NCBI GenBank assembly: GCA_035308365.1 | Contig: DATGGU010000010.1 | Span: forward strand, 1-41,305 | Direction of reading: 5' to 3' | DNA: 41,305 bases | Source: PALSA-505 sp035308365 | Lineage (GTDB): Bacteria; Actinomycetota; Actinomycetes; Streptosporangiales; Streptosporangiaceae | Shown: positions 8,272 to 16,804 of the stretch, piece by piece | Position numbering within the stretch: the first letter of the stretch is position 1 | How the letters are laid out: each line of letters starts with the position of its first letter | Program-made: the position numbers and the translations under genes | Notes under the pieces: generated by a model | What the model was told of the DNA's origin: nothing | Databases searched by the model: none | The model's input: only the letters and a program-made list of their open reading frames with translations

Positions 8272-9609
8272 CTATCCAAGGGCGGGCTTGACGTGCGGAC
8301 GTCCCCCGGTGCTGGCTGCCGCGGCCACTCCGGCCGTCAGCAGCTTCACCAGCCACCGGGCGATGGCGTATTCCTGTCGGGTTGTCATGATCATGTCCGT
8401 GCCGGACAGCCGGACATCCCCCTCTTGTATCGCCTCCCCCATGTTGGCGCCGGCCGCTATGGCGAGCAGCGCGCCGGCCGAGGCGGACACCATGACGTCC
8501 GCCTGGTCGCAGGCCTGTTCGGCGCGTATGTCGCCGGCCGCGACATCGATGATCAAAGAGCCGGGCGATTCGCCGAAGGACAGGCACATGAGCGGCGCGT
8601 CGCCACCGCCGGCCTTGGTGAGTTCCAGCATTCCGGCCCGCAGGATCCCGGTGACCTCGGCGATTTCGGCATCGTCGGAGTCTGGGCCCTGAGGGGCAGC
8701 GAACGGGTACCTGACGGTGTTCCAGTCGGCACCGATCTGTGGATATTCGAGCTCGGCCAGCAGGGTATTGATGACGAGCAGCAGGTCCGGTGGGATCATG
8801 CCGGCCGGAACGGAGTGCCCCTGGCCGATGCTCGTTTTCCGGATGCCGCTCGTGTAGGGGAGCTTGTAGTCTCCGGCGCCGAAGTCGTCGAGCGACCCGA
8901 AATCAGGTTCCAGCATGGCCGGATCCCATGGCAGGCCCAGGCCGTCGCACAGAATGCGGCCGGTGGCCTCCGGCGCGGTGACGAGCGCCTCGTAGTAGAC
9001 CCTGGTGCAGCGCTCGCCGTTCCTGCGCTCGAACCGGCGGATGGCTGCCACCTGGTCGTACCAGTACATCGCCAGGGCGCGAACGAAGTTGTCGGTCGAC
9101 ATCCGGACGTAGGGCTCGAAACCATAGGCCCGGAAGCCCCATCGGGAGGCGTTGAGGCCGGATGCGATGACGTCCATGGGATGCCGGTACAGGGTGATGA
9201 AGCGGGCCTCGGGGAAGACCTGAAGGAGCAGATCAGCCCCTGGGATGTTCGACGCCGACTTGTCGCACCACACCTTCTTGCCACGCCTGGCGGCAAAGGC
9301 TTCGAGCGGCTCGGCGATGGTTTCCCTGATGGCGGTGCGGGCCGCATCGGACAGCGTTCGCCAGTTGTCGCTGCCCTCCGTCGACCCCCACATCTTGATC
9401 AGCGCGTTCGCCACCTGCGGGAACAGCGTCTCCGGCGGGCAGGCCACCTCCGGGTGACCGTTCAGCAGGACCCGCAGCAGGGTCGACCCCGACCGCGCGC
9501 AGCACAACAGGAAGATGGGCGCTCTGCCGGCGGCGGCCGGCGCCGTGTTCGCCTGCTGCTGGACGGCCAGCAGCCGCCGGATGGGTTCAGCCACATCGTG
9601 GTCGTGCAC
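8272..9609 (-). CDS. Sulfotransferase with C-terminal SCP2-like domain
   Basis: Predicted PAPS-dependent sulfotransferase of 445 residues. Residues ~31-50 hold the 5'-phosphosulfate loop (FLLCCARSGSTLLR). The 3'-phosphate region is in FPEARFITLYRHPMDVIASG. The catalytic domain runs to ~residue 300. Residues ~335-430 look like an SCP2/sterol-carrier-type module (SLIIDVAAGDIRAEQ, then DVMVSASAGALLAIAAGANM and EGDVRLSGTD), which would bind a hydrophobic ligand. The gene lies 23 nt downstream of the ABC exporter on the same strand. It may sulfate the cluster's peptide or a lipid partner. It could instead be unrelated cargo of the operon. Confidence 0.78.
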   Translation of the reverse strand: MHDHDVAEPIRRLLAVQQQANTAPAAAGRAPIFLLCCARSGSTLLRVLLNGHPEVACPPETLFPQVANALIKMWGSTEGSDNWRTLSDAARTAIRETIAEPLEAFAARRGKKVWCDKSASNIPGADLLLQVFPEARFITLYRHPMDVIASGLNASRWGFRAYGFEPYVRMSTDNFVRALAMYWYDQVAAIRRFERRNGERCTRVYYEALVTAPEATGRILCDGLGLPWDPAMLEPDFGSLDDFGAGDYKLPYTSGIRKTSIGQGHSVPAGMIPPDLLLVINTLLAELEYPQIGADWNTVRYPFAAPQGPDSDDAEIAEVTGILRAGMLELTKAGGGDAPLMCLSFGESPGSLIIDVAAGDIRAEQACDQADVMVSASAGALLAIAAGANMGEAIQEGDVRLSGTDMIMTTRQEYAIARWLVKLLTAGVAAAASTGGRPHVKPALG

Positions 9610-9632
9610 GGGTGCTCCCTCACATTCTCAAT

Positions 9633-11570
9633 TCACCGGCCCGCCGTCAGGCTCCCGGCGGCGCCGGGCTGGCCTGACGAAATCTCCGTTGCCTCCTGCA
9701 ACCCGTACAGCTCCGCGTACAGGCCGTCGTCGGCGAGCAGTTGCTCGTGTGTGCCGGACTCCACGACGTGTCCCTTTTCCATGACGTAGATCCGGTCGGC
9801 CGCCCGGACCGTCGAAAAACGATGGGAGATGAGCAGCACGGTGCGGCCGGCGAACAGCCGGCGCATGCTTTGGAACAGGGCGTACTCGGCTCGCGGGTCC
9901 AGTGCCGCGGTCGGCTCGTCGAGGATGATCAGCCTGGCGTCCCGGAAGAACGCCCGGGCCAGGGCGATCCGCTGCCACTGGCCGACCGAAACGTCGGCGC
10001 CGTGCTCGAATATCTTGCCCAGCGGCGTGTCGTAGCCCTCCGGCAGGCTGGTGGCGAAATCGTCGACCCCCGCCGCGGCGGCCGCGTCCTCGATGGCCGG
10101 GCGGTCGCCGGCGCGCTCGATCCGGCCGATGGCGATGTTCTCCGCGACGGTGAACAGATAGCGGCCGAAGTCCTGGAAGACCACGGCGATCCGGGGCCAC
10201 AGCGACTGCGGGCGCACCGTGGCCAGGTCGGTCGTGCCCCAGAAGACCGTCCCCTTCCCGGGCGAGTAGAGCTGGCAGAGAATCTTCGCCAGCGTGGTCT
10301 TGCCCGAGCCGTTCTCCCCGACGAGTGCGACGATCTCGCCTCGCCGCAGGGTGATGCTCACCCCGTCCAGGGCGGGGGTCGTGGCGTTCGGGTAGCTGAA
10401 CGACACGTCGTCCACCCGGATCGCGTCGAAGTCGGCCGGCGCCTCCGCGTCCCGCCGCTCGTCCCTGTCCTGCATGCCCGGCAGCAGGGCCAGGAAGTCC
10501 TTGTAGTCGTCCAGGAACAGCGAGCTCTCGAACAACTGGCCGACGTTCATCGAGACCACGGCCAGGATGCCGGAGAGCTGGAAGACGGTGAATGAGCCGA
10601 CGGCGGCGGTCGCCAGCGGCACCTTGCCCGCCATGACCAGGCCCATCAGCAGGCCGACGCTGCCGGCGATCGCGACCGCCGCCCCGAGGCCGCCGGCGGC
10701 CATCTTGGGCAGCGAGCGCAAGGCGATGGACCGCAGCTCATTCTCCCGCTCTTCGGTGAGGGCTTCGTTGCGCTCCCTGATGTGGCCGATCAGGCCGTAT
10801 GCGCGGACCTCGGCCGCGCTCGGCCGCGCGGTGAGCAGTGACCGCAGGTAGTACCGGCGGCGTTCGTGCTCGTTGAACTCCACGCTGAACCGGTACACCC
10901 GTTTGCTGACGCTGGTGTTGGCCGTGACCAGCGGGACGACCATCAGCAGCAGCGGGACCACCAGCAGCGGCTGCAGGGCGAACAGGACGGCCAGCAGGCT
11001 GCCCATCACCGACAGCGAGCGGGCGATGCCGAGCATACTCTGGGTGATCATGTAGGGGCGGCCGCCCGCGTTCTGCGCCCGGGTGAGCTGGTCGTGGAAT
11101 TTGGGATCATCGAACTTGCCGAGATCCGCCGCCGCCGCGACATCGAGCACCCGCTCGAACGAGTAGTAGGTCACCCGTTCCACCAGCAGCGTCTGGACGA
11201 GGCTCATCGCGAGCTGCGAAACGGCGGCTGCCGCGACGACCCCACCGAAGAAGAGCACCGGCCCGGCCAGCACGCCGAGCTTCAGGCCTCCCCCGCCGGC
11301 ATCGATGACGGTCACGATGACGTTGCGGAGCGCCAGCATCGCCAGGCCCTGGGAGACGCCGCTGATCAGGGTCAGGACGAGGATCAGCACGGTCAGCAGC
11401 GGTGCCGCCCGCCACAGCAGCCCGACCGACCTGCCCACCAGCCCGGGCAGGCGCCGGATCGAGCGGGGCGCGCCGACCGGCTGCTGGAGCGCCTTGAACT
11501 TGCCGATCGAAGGCCGCCCGGTGAGCGGGCTCTGCGGCCCGCCGGGCTTGTGGCCGTTGGACGTGATCAT
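9633..11570 (-). CDS. ABC exporter, fused membrane and ATPase domains (peptide-export type)
   Basis: Half-transporter of 645 residues that should act as a homodimer. Residues ~55-345 contain six membrane segments. The ATPase has Walker A GENGSGKTT (418-426), Q-loop VVFQDF (~464), signature VSVGQWQRIALAR (527-539) and Walker B LIILDEPTAALD (547-558). The GQWQRIALAR form is common in exporters of lantibiotics and other modified peptides. There is no N-terminal C39 peptidase domain, so this protein does not remove a leader. The start at 11570 overlaps the stop of the upstream DUF1648 gene (ATGA). Its position in the cluster suggests export of the mature peptide, or self-protection by efflux. Confidence 0.88.
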   Translation of the reverse strand: MITSNGHKPGGPQSPLTGRPSIGKFKALQQPVGAPRSIRRLPGLVGRSVGLLWRAAPLLTVLILVLTLISGVSQGLAMLALRNVIVTVIDAGGGGLKLGVLAGPVLFFGGVVAAAAVSQLAMSLVQTLLVERVTYYSFERVLDVAAAADLGKFDDPKFHDQLTRAQNAGGRPYMITQSMLGIARSLSVMGSLLAVLFALQPLLVVPLLLMVVPLVTANTSVSKRVYRFSVEFNEHERRRYYLRSLLTARPSAAEVRAYGLIGHIRERNEALTEERENELRSIALRSLPKMAAGGLGAAVAIAGSVGLLMGLVMAGKVPLATAAVGSFTVFQLSGILAVVSMNVGQLFESSLFLDDYKDFLALLPGMQDRDERRDAEAPADFDAIRVDDVSFSYPNATTPALDGVSITLRRGEIVALVGENGSGKTTLAKILCQLYSPGKGTVFWGTTDLATVRPQSLWPRIAVVFQDFGRYLFTVAENIAIGRIERAGDRPAIEDAAAAAGVDDFATSLPEGYDTPLGKIFEHGADVSVGQWQRIALARAFFRDARLIILDEPTAALDPRAEYALFQSMRRLFAGRTVLLISHRFSTVRAADRIYVMEKGHVVESGTHEQLLADDGLYAELYGLQEATEISSGQPGAAGSLTAGR

Positions 11571-12499
11571 GATGTCATCACAAACTGCCGCAGCACTTCA
11601 GCGGCGCCTTCCGGATCGTCGACCGTGATCAGAAACCGCCGGCCGCCGTCGAGTTTCAGCCGCAGCCCGGGCCCGCGGCGGACGTTGAGGGCGGCGGCCT
11701 TCTGCCACCGCAGGCTGCCCCGGTAGCCCCAGCCGCCGGACTTGGGTGGGTCGACGTTCGCCAGCTCGACCGCGCGGATGGACGGGATCGGCAGCCGGGT
11801 GGCCGGCCACCGGGTGCCGCCGAAGTAGTGGACGGCGAACTCCCGCTGGTCGATTTCCACGACGATCGCCGTCAGCGAGAGGATGAACGCCCCGCCGGTG
11901 ATCCCGCCGATGGCGAGGATCACTCCCGTGACGTCACTGCCGATGTAGAGGGCACCGAAGCCGATCACGAAGAACACGATCGCGGTGATCGTGGGCCGCC
12001 GCGCCATCGCGGTGCCCCGCCACAACGGTTCGTCGCCCCCGCCGCGCCAGGCCGGCAGCCCCGCCGGGCCGGCCGGCGCCAGGGCCACATACAACGCGGC
12101 CAGCAGCGCGATGGCCACCATGACCACAGCCGCCAGGACGGCTATCGCGGCCGGAAGCGGTGCGGCCGAACCATATGCAGAATTTACGGAGAGGGTGAAC
12201 ACGGCGCGCAAGCCGGTGACCAGGGCGGCGAACAGGCCCACCGCCGTGAAGGCGGACCGCATCAGCGCCGCGACGTTCAGCCTGGGGCAGACCGCGGTGA
12301 CCAGGGCGGCGGCCAGCGGAACGGCGAGCAGGACGATGACCGCGGCCAGCCTCGGGACATGGCCGCGCGGATGCCCGGCGACGGTCCAGAACATCGCGAC
12401 CGAGCCGGGCAGGCTGTGCCAGGTCAGCACGGCCGCGACCACCAGGGCGACGGCCAGCGCCAGCAGGATCACGAAGGCGCGGCGGGCATAGGCAGACAT
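11567..12499 (-). CDS. DUF1648-like integral membrane protein, candidate immunity protein
   Basis: Membrane protein of 310 residues. The N-terminal ~50 residues have the DUF1648 pattern (WHSLPGSVAMFWTVAGHPRG), the domain found in SdpI-type immunity proteins. About six hydrophobic segments follow. The last ~90 residues (EIDQREFAVHYFGG..., then SIRAVELANVDPPKSGGWGY and a C-terminal DDPEGAAEVLRQFV) resemble a PH-like cytoplasmic module. Its stop overlaps the exporter's start by 4 bp, so the two are co-translated. In a peptide cluster this pairing suggests self-immunity, but no experiment supports that here. Confidence 0.7.
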   Translation of the reverse strand: MSAYARRAFVILLALAVALVVAAVLTWHSLPGSVAMFWTVAGHPRGHVPRLAAVIVLLAVPLAAALVTAVCPRLNVAALMRSAFTAVGLFAALVTGLRAVFTLSVNSAYGSAAPLPAAIAVLAAVVMVAIALLAALYVALAPAGPAGLPAWRGGGDEPLWRGTAMARRPTITAIVFFVIGFGALYIGSDVTGVILAIGGITGGAFILSLTAIVVEIDQREFAVHYFGGTRWPATRLPIPSIRAVELANVDPPKSGGWGYRGSLRWQKAAALNVRRGPGLRLKLDGGRRFLITVDDPEGAAEVLRQFVMTS

Positions 12500-12557
12500 G
12501 CCTGGCCTCCCTCCGGGGCGACGGTCCGGGCGCCACGGCGGGCCTGCCCGCCGGCGG

Positions 12558-13652
12558 TCATACGAACCACGTTGCTATTCCGGCCTCTGACGAAAGGTCG
12601 ATGTACTGGAACGAGCCGCCGCCCTGCCGGATGCGCAGGGCGTACATGCACACGTGCGTGGCGCCGAGGTCCGCGTACCCCTTCGCCACGGCCTCGACCG
12701 CGTCCTCGTAGGGAATCCCGGCATGGCCGGCCACCGTCCCGGCAACGCCGCTGACCCAGGCTCCTTCCGCGGTGGCCGGGAGATGCGCGGTCACGCTGAG
12801 CGTCACGTCCATGCAGGCCAGCTCGGCGAAGCCGGAAAGCTCGTCCAGCATGGCCGGCAGCATGCCGTCGCTGAGCCCCATGCCGATGAGCTGCAACTGC
12901 CCGCCTGTGGTCAGGTGACCGGGCAGCCCGGCGAGGATCCGGCGGACCACGCGCAGGCCGTCCGGCCCGCCGTCACCGACGAACGGGTACGCGATCGCCT
13001 CCGGTATCGGCAGCAGCGGGGGGTTGGCGAGGATGTTGGCGAACCGCTCGTCGCCGACGCCGGCGTAAAGGTCGGCGCAGCGAACCGAAACCCGGCCGGT
13101 GAACCCGTTCAGCCCGGCGTTGAGCCGGCACAGGGCGGCCGCCACCGGGTTGATCTCGACCGAGGTGACCTGGTGGCCACGCCGCGCGGACACCAGCGAC
13201 TGGATGCCCGGGCCGGCGCACAGGTCCAGGACGGTCCCGGGGCGAAGGGCGAGGCGGTCGGCCAGGGCGAAGGAGTCGTCGCCCAGGTAGAGGGTGGGCG
13301 ATATCTGTGGCGGCTGGACGAACAGCCAGACCCCGCGGGTGAAGATCAGCACAAGGCCGGACAGCCGGGCGTGCCCGTTGCTGACGTCGGCGACGCCACA
13401 CCGGGCCAGGACCGGCAGAATGCCGTTGACCATCTCGGGAAGGCCGCCGGTGGGAACGCGCTCGCCGAGCAGGAACAGGCCCACCGTCTGGCGCAGTTCC
13501 CCATCGACCAGCTCGGCGCACCGCTGCCAGGCCAGATGGCGGACGCCATGCGGAGAAATGCTGGATATGAAATCCGCATACCCCGTTGCGGTCAGCACAT
13601 CGGGTATTCCGGCAAGCTCGGAATCCACATCTGAAATCGGCGCCGCCGTCAT
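12558..13652 (-). CDS. Class I SAM methyltransferase with NPPL motif (HemK/PrmC/RlmG-like)
   Basis: SAM-dependent methyltransferase of 364 residues. Motif I is VLDLCAGPGI (141-150), the acidic residue after strand 2 is Glu166 in VEINP, and motif IV is NPPL (210-213). Such NPP-x motifs hold planar amide or amino nitrogens in PrmC-type glutamine methyltransferases and in N6-adenine and RlmG-type enzymes. The N-terminal ~120 residues are a separate substrate-recognition region. GAGGGG lies ~8 nt before the ATG. The gene follows the second radical SAM gene after a 160-bp gap with three palindromes. In this cluster the attractive substrate is the asparagine side chains of the precursor repeat; that is inference. 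Confidence 0.8.
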   Translation of the reverse strand: MTAAPISDVDSELAGIPDVLTATGYADFISSISPHGVRHLAWQRCAELVDGELRQTVGLFLLGERVPTGGLPEMVNGILPVLARCGVADVSNGHARLSGLVLIFTRGVWLFVQPPQISPTLYLGDDSFALADRLALRPGTVLDLCAGPGIQSLVSARRGHQVTSVEINPVAAALCRLNAGLNGFTGRVSVRCADLYAGVGDERFANILANPPLLPIPEAIAYPFVGDGGPDGLRVVRRILAGLPGHLTTGGQLQLIGMGLSDGMLPAMLDELSGFAELACMDVTLSVTAHLPATAEGAWVSGVAGTVAGHAGIPYEDAVEAVAKGYADLGATHVCMYALRIRQGGGSFQYIDLSSEAGIATWFV

Positions 13653-13660
13653 AGTCCGCC

Positions 13661-13822
13661 CCTCGCTGGCCGGTCTTGAAGAACCCTCGCGGGGCCCTCA
13701 CTCAACGTTACGGGTTCTTCAAGAAACCCACCCCGGTTACTCCGCTGCCATGCACACCGGCACTCGGGCAGGCCAAAATCGCCCACCCTCGCTGGCCGGT
13801 CTCGAAGAACCCTCACAGGGCC
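13661..13822. promoter_or_regulatory. Duplicated 36-bp element and three TTCTTGAAGAA-like palindromes
   Basis: Two direct copies of a 36-bp element (13661-13696 and 13787-13822, differing at only a few positions) flank an inverted variant. Each contains a palindromic core: GGTCTTGAAGAACCC at 13672-13686, GGGTTCTTCAAGAAACCC at 13712-13729, and GGTCTCGAAGAACCC at 13798-13812. Centres are about 41 and 85 bp apart, near whole numbers of helical turns. The second direct copy runs into the last codons of the radical SAM gene. The palindromes lack loops, so they look more like protein-binding sites than terminators. They could drive or limit transcription of the methyltransferase-exporter half of the operon. 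Confidence 0.5.
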
Positions 13823-14928
13823 ACAGCCTCCTCCTTGGTCGGCTCTTGTGTTTCGCCGGCAAACAGCCGGACGATCTTGGCTGCCGCTACGTCGCCCTTG
13901 ATGACGTTCGCGTTGGCGCGAAGGGCCGCGACCGCCTGGGGGCTGGTGGTCACGTCTTCGCAGATCTCGCAGATCGCGCTGTAGGCCGGGCGGAACTCGA
14001 GCGACGGGTCGAACTGTTGCGCGCGCTTCATCAGATGACTGGGGCCGAGCGTGGCGATGGCCAGCACCAGCGGATCGTCGTTTGCCTTCGCCACCAGGCT
14101 GGTCATGTCATGGTCTGCCCGGCGGCCGAAATCCAGCACCTCGTTGCCCTCGGCCTCGATACCGCAGCAAGCGACCAGGTGATTCTTGGCCGACAGCGCG
14201 GCCGTCCGGATGGCCCATGGGCAGGCCTGGTTCAGTTTCCTGGGGTCGTCAGGGAAACGGGCGTACGTTTCCCTGAGCCCGCGGCCCCGGCCGATCCGGT
14301 AAATGTAGTTATTGGCAATCAGGTAGTTGGTTCCGTCCGGCCCGGGTGGCGGGAACGGGTTCATGTTGCCGTCTTCGTCGTAGGTCAGCGCGACCTCTTC
14401 ACCGAGGGCGGCCATCATGGTCTCCGGCGTGATCTTGCTCCGCGGACCGCTGGCCAGGGCGATGACCACGGATTCGAAGCCGGCGCCCTTGCACGCGTGC
14501 CAGGCGTTGATCACGTTGTCCAGCGGGATGAACGGGAGGTGGAAGTCGTCGGCGCTGAAGTTGATCTCGTCGAGCCCGCATTCCCGGAGGGTCTTCACGA
14601 AGGCACGTGCATCCGCCGGGGTCGGTGCCCAGGTCGCGTTCGTCACCAGGCGCGTCCGGATCCCGAGGCTGGCGACGTGGGCGATGGCGTCGAGCAGATC
14701 GTCGCCGAGGGCGGTCGGCTCGCCGCCGGCGAACACCACGGTCAGCAGGGGGTTGGCCGCATGGGCGGTTTCGACCGTCTCGATGATCTGGTCCAGCGTC
14801 AGCGTGTCGTTCCGCTCCGGGCTGGAGCGCATGAGGCAGTGCGCACACTTGGCGTCGCACTCGCTGGTGGTCAGGATGGTCAGCTCCGACGGCACCACCT
14901 CGCAGTGCCCCGGGTAACTACTTGTCAT
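13813..14928 (-). CDS. Radical SAM protein with C-terminal cysteine-rich (SPASM/twitch-like) region
   Basis: Radical SAM enzyme of 371 residues. The canonical cluster motif CX3CX2C is C24, C28 and C31 (SECDAKCAHC), and the SAM-binding GGEP is at 68-71. Further cysteines C236, C254, C255, C320 and C323 are positioned to hold an auxiliary iron-sulfur cluster, as in peptide-modifying SPASM/twitch enzymes. I chose ATG 14928 (AGGAAG 7 nt upstream). An in-frame ATG at 14946 overlaps the previous stop as ATGA, so translation is coupled either way. It follows the B12 radical SAM gene directly. The reaction is unknown; epimerisation of core residues or C-C/thioether bond formation are the main possibilities. 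Confidence 0.85.
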   Translation of the reverse strand: MTSSYPGHCEVVPSELTILTTSECDAKCAHCLMRSSPERNDTLTLDQIIETVETAHAANPLLTVVFAGGEPTALGDDLLDAIAHVASLGIRTRLVTNATWAPTPADARAFVKTLRECGLDEINFSADDFHLPFIPLDNVINAWHACKGAGFESVVIALASGPRSKITPETMMAALGEEVALTYDEDGNMNPFPPPGPDGTNYLIANNYIYRIGRGRGLRETYARFPDDPRKLNQACPWAIRTAALSAKNHLVACCGIEAEGNEVLDFGRRADHDMTSLVAKANDDPLVLAIATLGPSHLMKRAQQFDPSLEFRPAYSAICEICEDVTTSPQAVAALRANANVIKGDVAAAKIVRLFAGETQEPTKEEAVAL

Positions 14929-14942
14929 GTCGTGTCTTCCTG

Positions 14943-16763
14943 TCATGGCACGGCCAGGGTGAGCGCGGCGCCGCGTTCGGTCAGCAGCAGGCCGCGGTCC
15001 TCCAGGCGCGCGGCCGCCGACCGGATGTCCTCGGCCGGTGCCTGCGAAAGGTGCGCGATCTTCGCGATCGAGCTCACCTCGGCGCAGCCGGTGAGCACGG
15101 CCGACTCGTCCGGATCGGTGATGGTCTCGACGTCCAGCCCGGTTCCCCTGGTGTAGCGGATGATGACCGGCCGCGGCCCGCCTTCCACGATGGACAGCCG
15201 GTCGCCCAGGCTGTACCTCTTCTGCCAGCGCCGCGCCACGGCGACGAGCTCGTCCCTGGCGGCCTCGAACTCCTCTCCCTGGTCCCGCACCGTGAAATTG
15301 AGCTGGTAGCAGAGCCGGGACAGCAGTTCGTCGGGGCAACGGTAGATGACCCGCTGGACGGCGAAGGGGCGGACATCGTCAAGGCCGTAACCGGCCGGGT
15401 TCTTGAAGTGCGGGCTGAACCGGTGCAGCACCAGCCGCGAAACGTCGGCAGGCGGCGTCAGATGCATTATCTTTTCGCACTTCCGCGTTATGCCGCGCAG
15501 ATCGCCGGCGGTCTCTCCGGGCATCCCGGTGATGATCCCGTAGGTGACGGCTATCTTGTAGGTGCGCGCCCATTTGAGAAATGCGATTTGCTGGAGCCCG
15601 GCCGCGCCCTTGTCCATGAGGCCGAGTGACGATGTGCTGAACGACTCGATGCCGGGCTGCACGCTGGTCACGCCGGCCGCCGCCATCACCTCGACGGCGT
15701 TGCGCCGCAGGTTCGATTTTGTTTCGTAGAAAATTGTCCAGTCCCGGCCCTCGCTGCGGGCGGCGGCCAGGGCCGGCCAGACCTCGGTGATGTAGTTCAG
15801 CGGGGCGATCGAGTCCGTGCAGTAGAGCAGGTCTGGCTTGTAGGTGTCATAGAGCTTGATCAAGGATGCGACCGTGTCGGCCGGCGGGCGCTTGCGGTAC
15901 TCGTCATCGACGTTCTTGATGCCGCAGAACGTGCAGTGATGTTTCGCCCCCCACCAGCAGCCGCGCGATGTTTCGAGCAGCACCGCGAGCTTGCGGTCCC
16001 GGTAGGGAGAGCGCTTCTTCTGGGCGATGAAATCGGAGTAGTCCACCAGTGGATGGCGCAGGAACGTGTCGGTCTTCGGCCCCTCGGGGACCTCGACGAT
16101 CGAGGTCCCCCGGCGGAAGATGCAGCCCGGCACGTCGTCCGGTTCGGCACGTTCGGCCAGGCGGGTCAGCAGCACCGGCCAGGAGTCGTCGGCCTCGCCC
16201 TGCAGGACCAGATCGAACTCACCGAACCGCTCCAGGAAGGCGGCTCCCATCGGCCCATCGGTCCCCGTGCCGCCCGCGACGAAGACAGCGTCTTCACCGC
16301 GGGCGCGCAGGGCTCTGGCAATAGCGGCGGCCGGCATCTTCTGCGAGTCGAAGCCAATCGAGAAACCGATGACATCGAACCGCCGCTGCGGAATGGCGGC
16401 CAGGATATCCCGGACGCACCGCTCCGCTTCACCGGTCGAGAACAGGAACTTGTCAACCAGTTCGCCCCAGTCATCCGCGAATATCCGGTCGCGTACCTGG
16501 AAATCGACGCGAATCGCTTCGGTCAATTCCTCGGCGTTCTCGACCGGGTCGACGCCGAAATAGAGCGGAGTGAAACAGCCTTGGGAGCCGATGCCATGGA
16601 TCATGGCATCGTGGAAGGACGGTGGCTGGAAAAGGGCACCGTGCAGCACCTCCGCCTCGTGGCCGAGGTCCCTGGCCTGGCCGGCCAGCAACTCGATCGC
16701 GAGGTTGGCCATCTGCGGCTCGCTCAGCGGTGGCGCGATCAGGAGAACAGACAATCTGGCCAT
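14943..16763 (-). CDS. B12-binding radical SAM RiPP maturase (C-methyltransferase family)
   Basis: Radical SAM enzyme of 606 residues with an N-terminal cobalamin-binding-like region (to ~200; RFDVIGFSIGFDSQK and DAVFVAGGTGTDG). The radical SAM domain carries the unusual cluster motif CX7CX2C (C269, C277, C280 in RGCWWGAKHHCTFCG). This CWWG...HCTFCG signature is characteristic of the family called RiPP maturation radical SAM protein 1 (TIGR03975), whose members C-methylate peptide cores. A C-terminal ~100-residue region (VVARRW/LSIVEGG..., winged-helix-like end) may contact the leader. It lies 41 nt downstream of the precursor-like gene and overlaps the next radical SAM reading frame. This gene most clearly marks the locus as a RiPP cluster. 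Confidence 0.9.
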   Translation of the reverse strand: MARLSVLLIAPPLSEPQMANLAIELLAGQARDLGHEAEVLHGALFQPPSFHDAMIHGIGSQGCFTPLYFGVDPVENAEELTEAIRVDFQVRDRIFADDWGELVDKFLFSTGEAERCVRDILAAIPQRRFDVIGFSIGFDSQKMPAAAIARALRARGEDAVFVAGGTGTDGPMGAAFLERFGEFDLVLQGEADDSWPVLLTRLAERAEPDDVPGCIFRRGTSIVEVPEGPKTDTFLRHPLVDYSDFIAQKKRSPYRDRKLAVLLETSRGCWWGAKHHCTFCGIKNVDDEYRKRPPADTVASLIKLYDTYKPDLLYCTDSIAPLNYITEVWPALAAARSEGRDWTIFYETKSNLRRNAVEVMAAAGVTSVQPGIESFSTSSLGLMDKGAAGLQQIAFLKWARTYKIAVTYGIITGMPGETAGDLRGITRKCEKIMHLTPPADVSRLVLHRFSPHFKNPAGYGLDDVRPFAVQRVIYRCPDELLSRLCYQLNFTVRDQGEEFEAARDELVAVARRWQKRYSLGDRLSIVEGGPRPVIIRYTRGTGLDVETITDPDESAVLTGCAEVSSIAKIAHLSQAPAEDIRSAAARLEDRGLLLTERGAALTLAVP

Positions 16764-16804
16764 GGCATCGTTATGCTCTCGGACTCTGGCGACGGGGGGC
16801 TGGG

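Noticed and set aside
13294..15156. A 620-codon plus-strand open frame across the methyltransferase and radical SAM genes.
   Set aside because: It lacks motifs, and its codon bias is the mirror of the clear radical SAM gene on the other strand.
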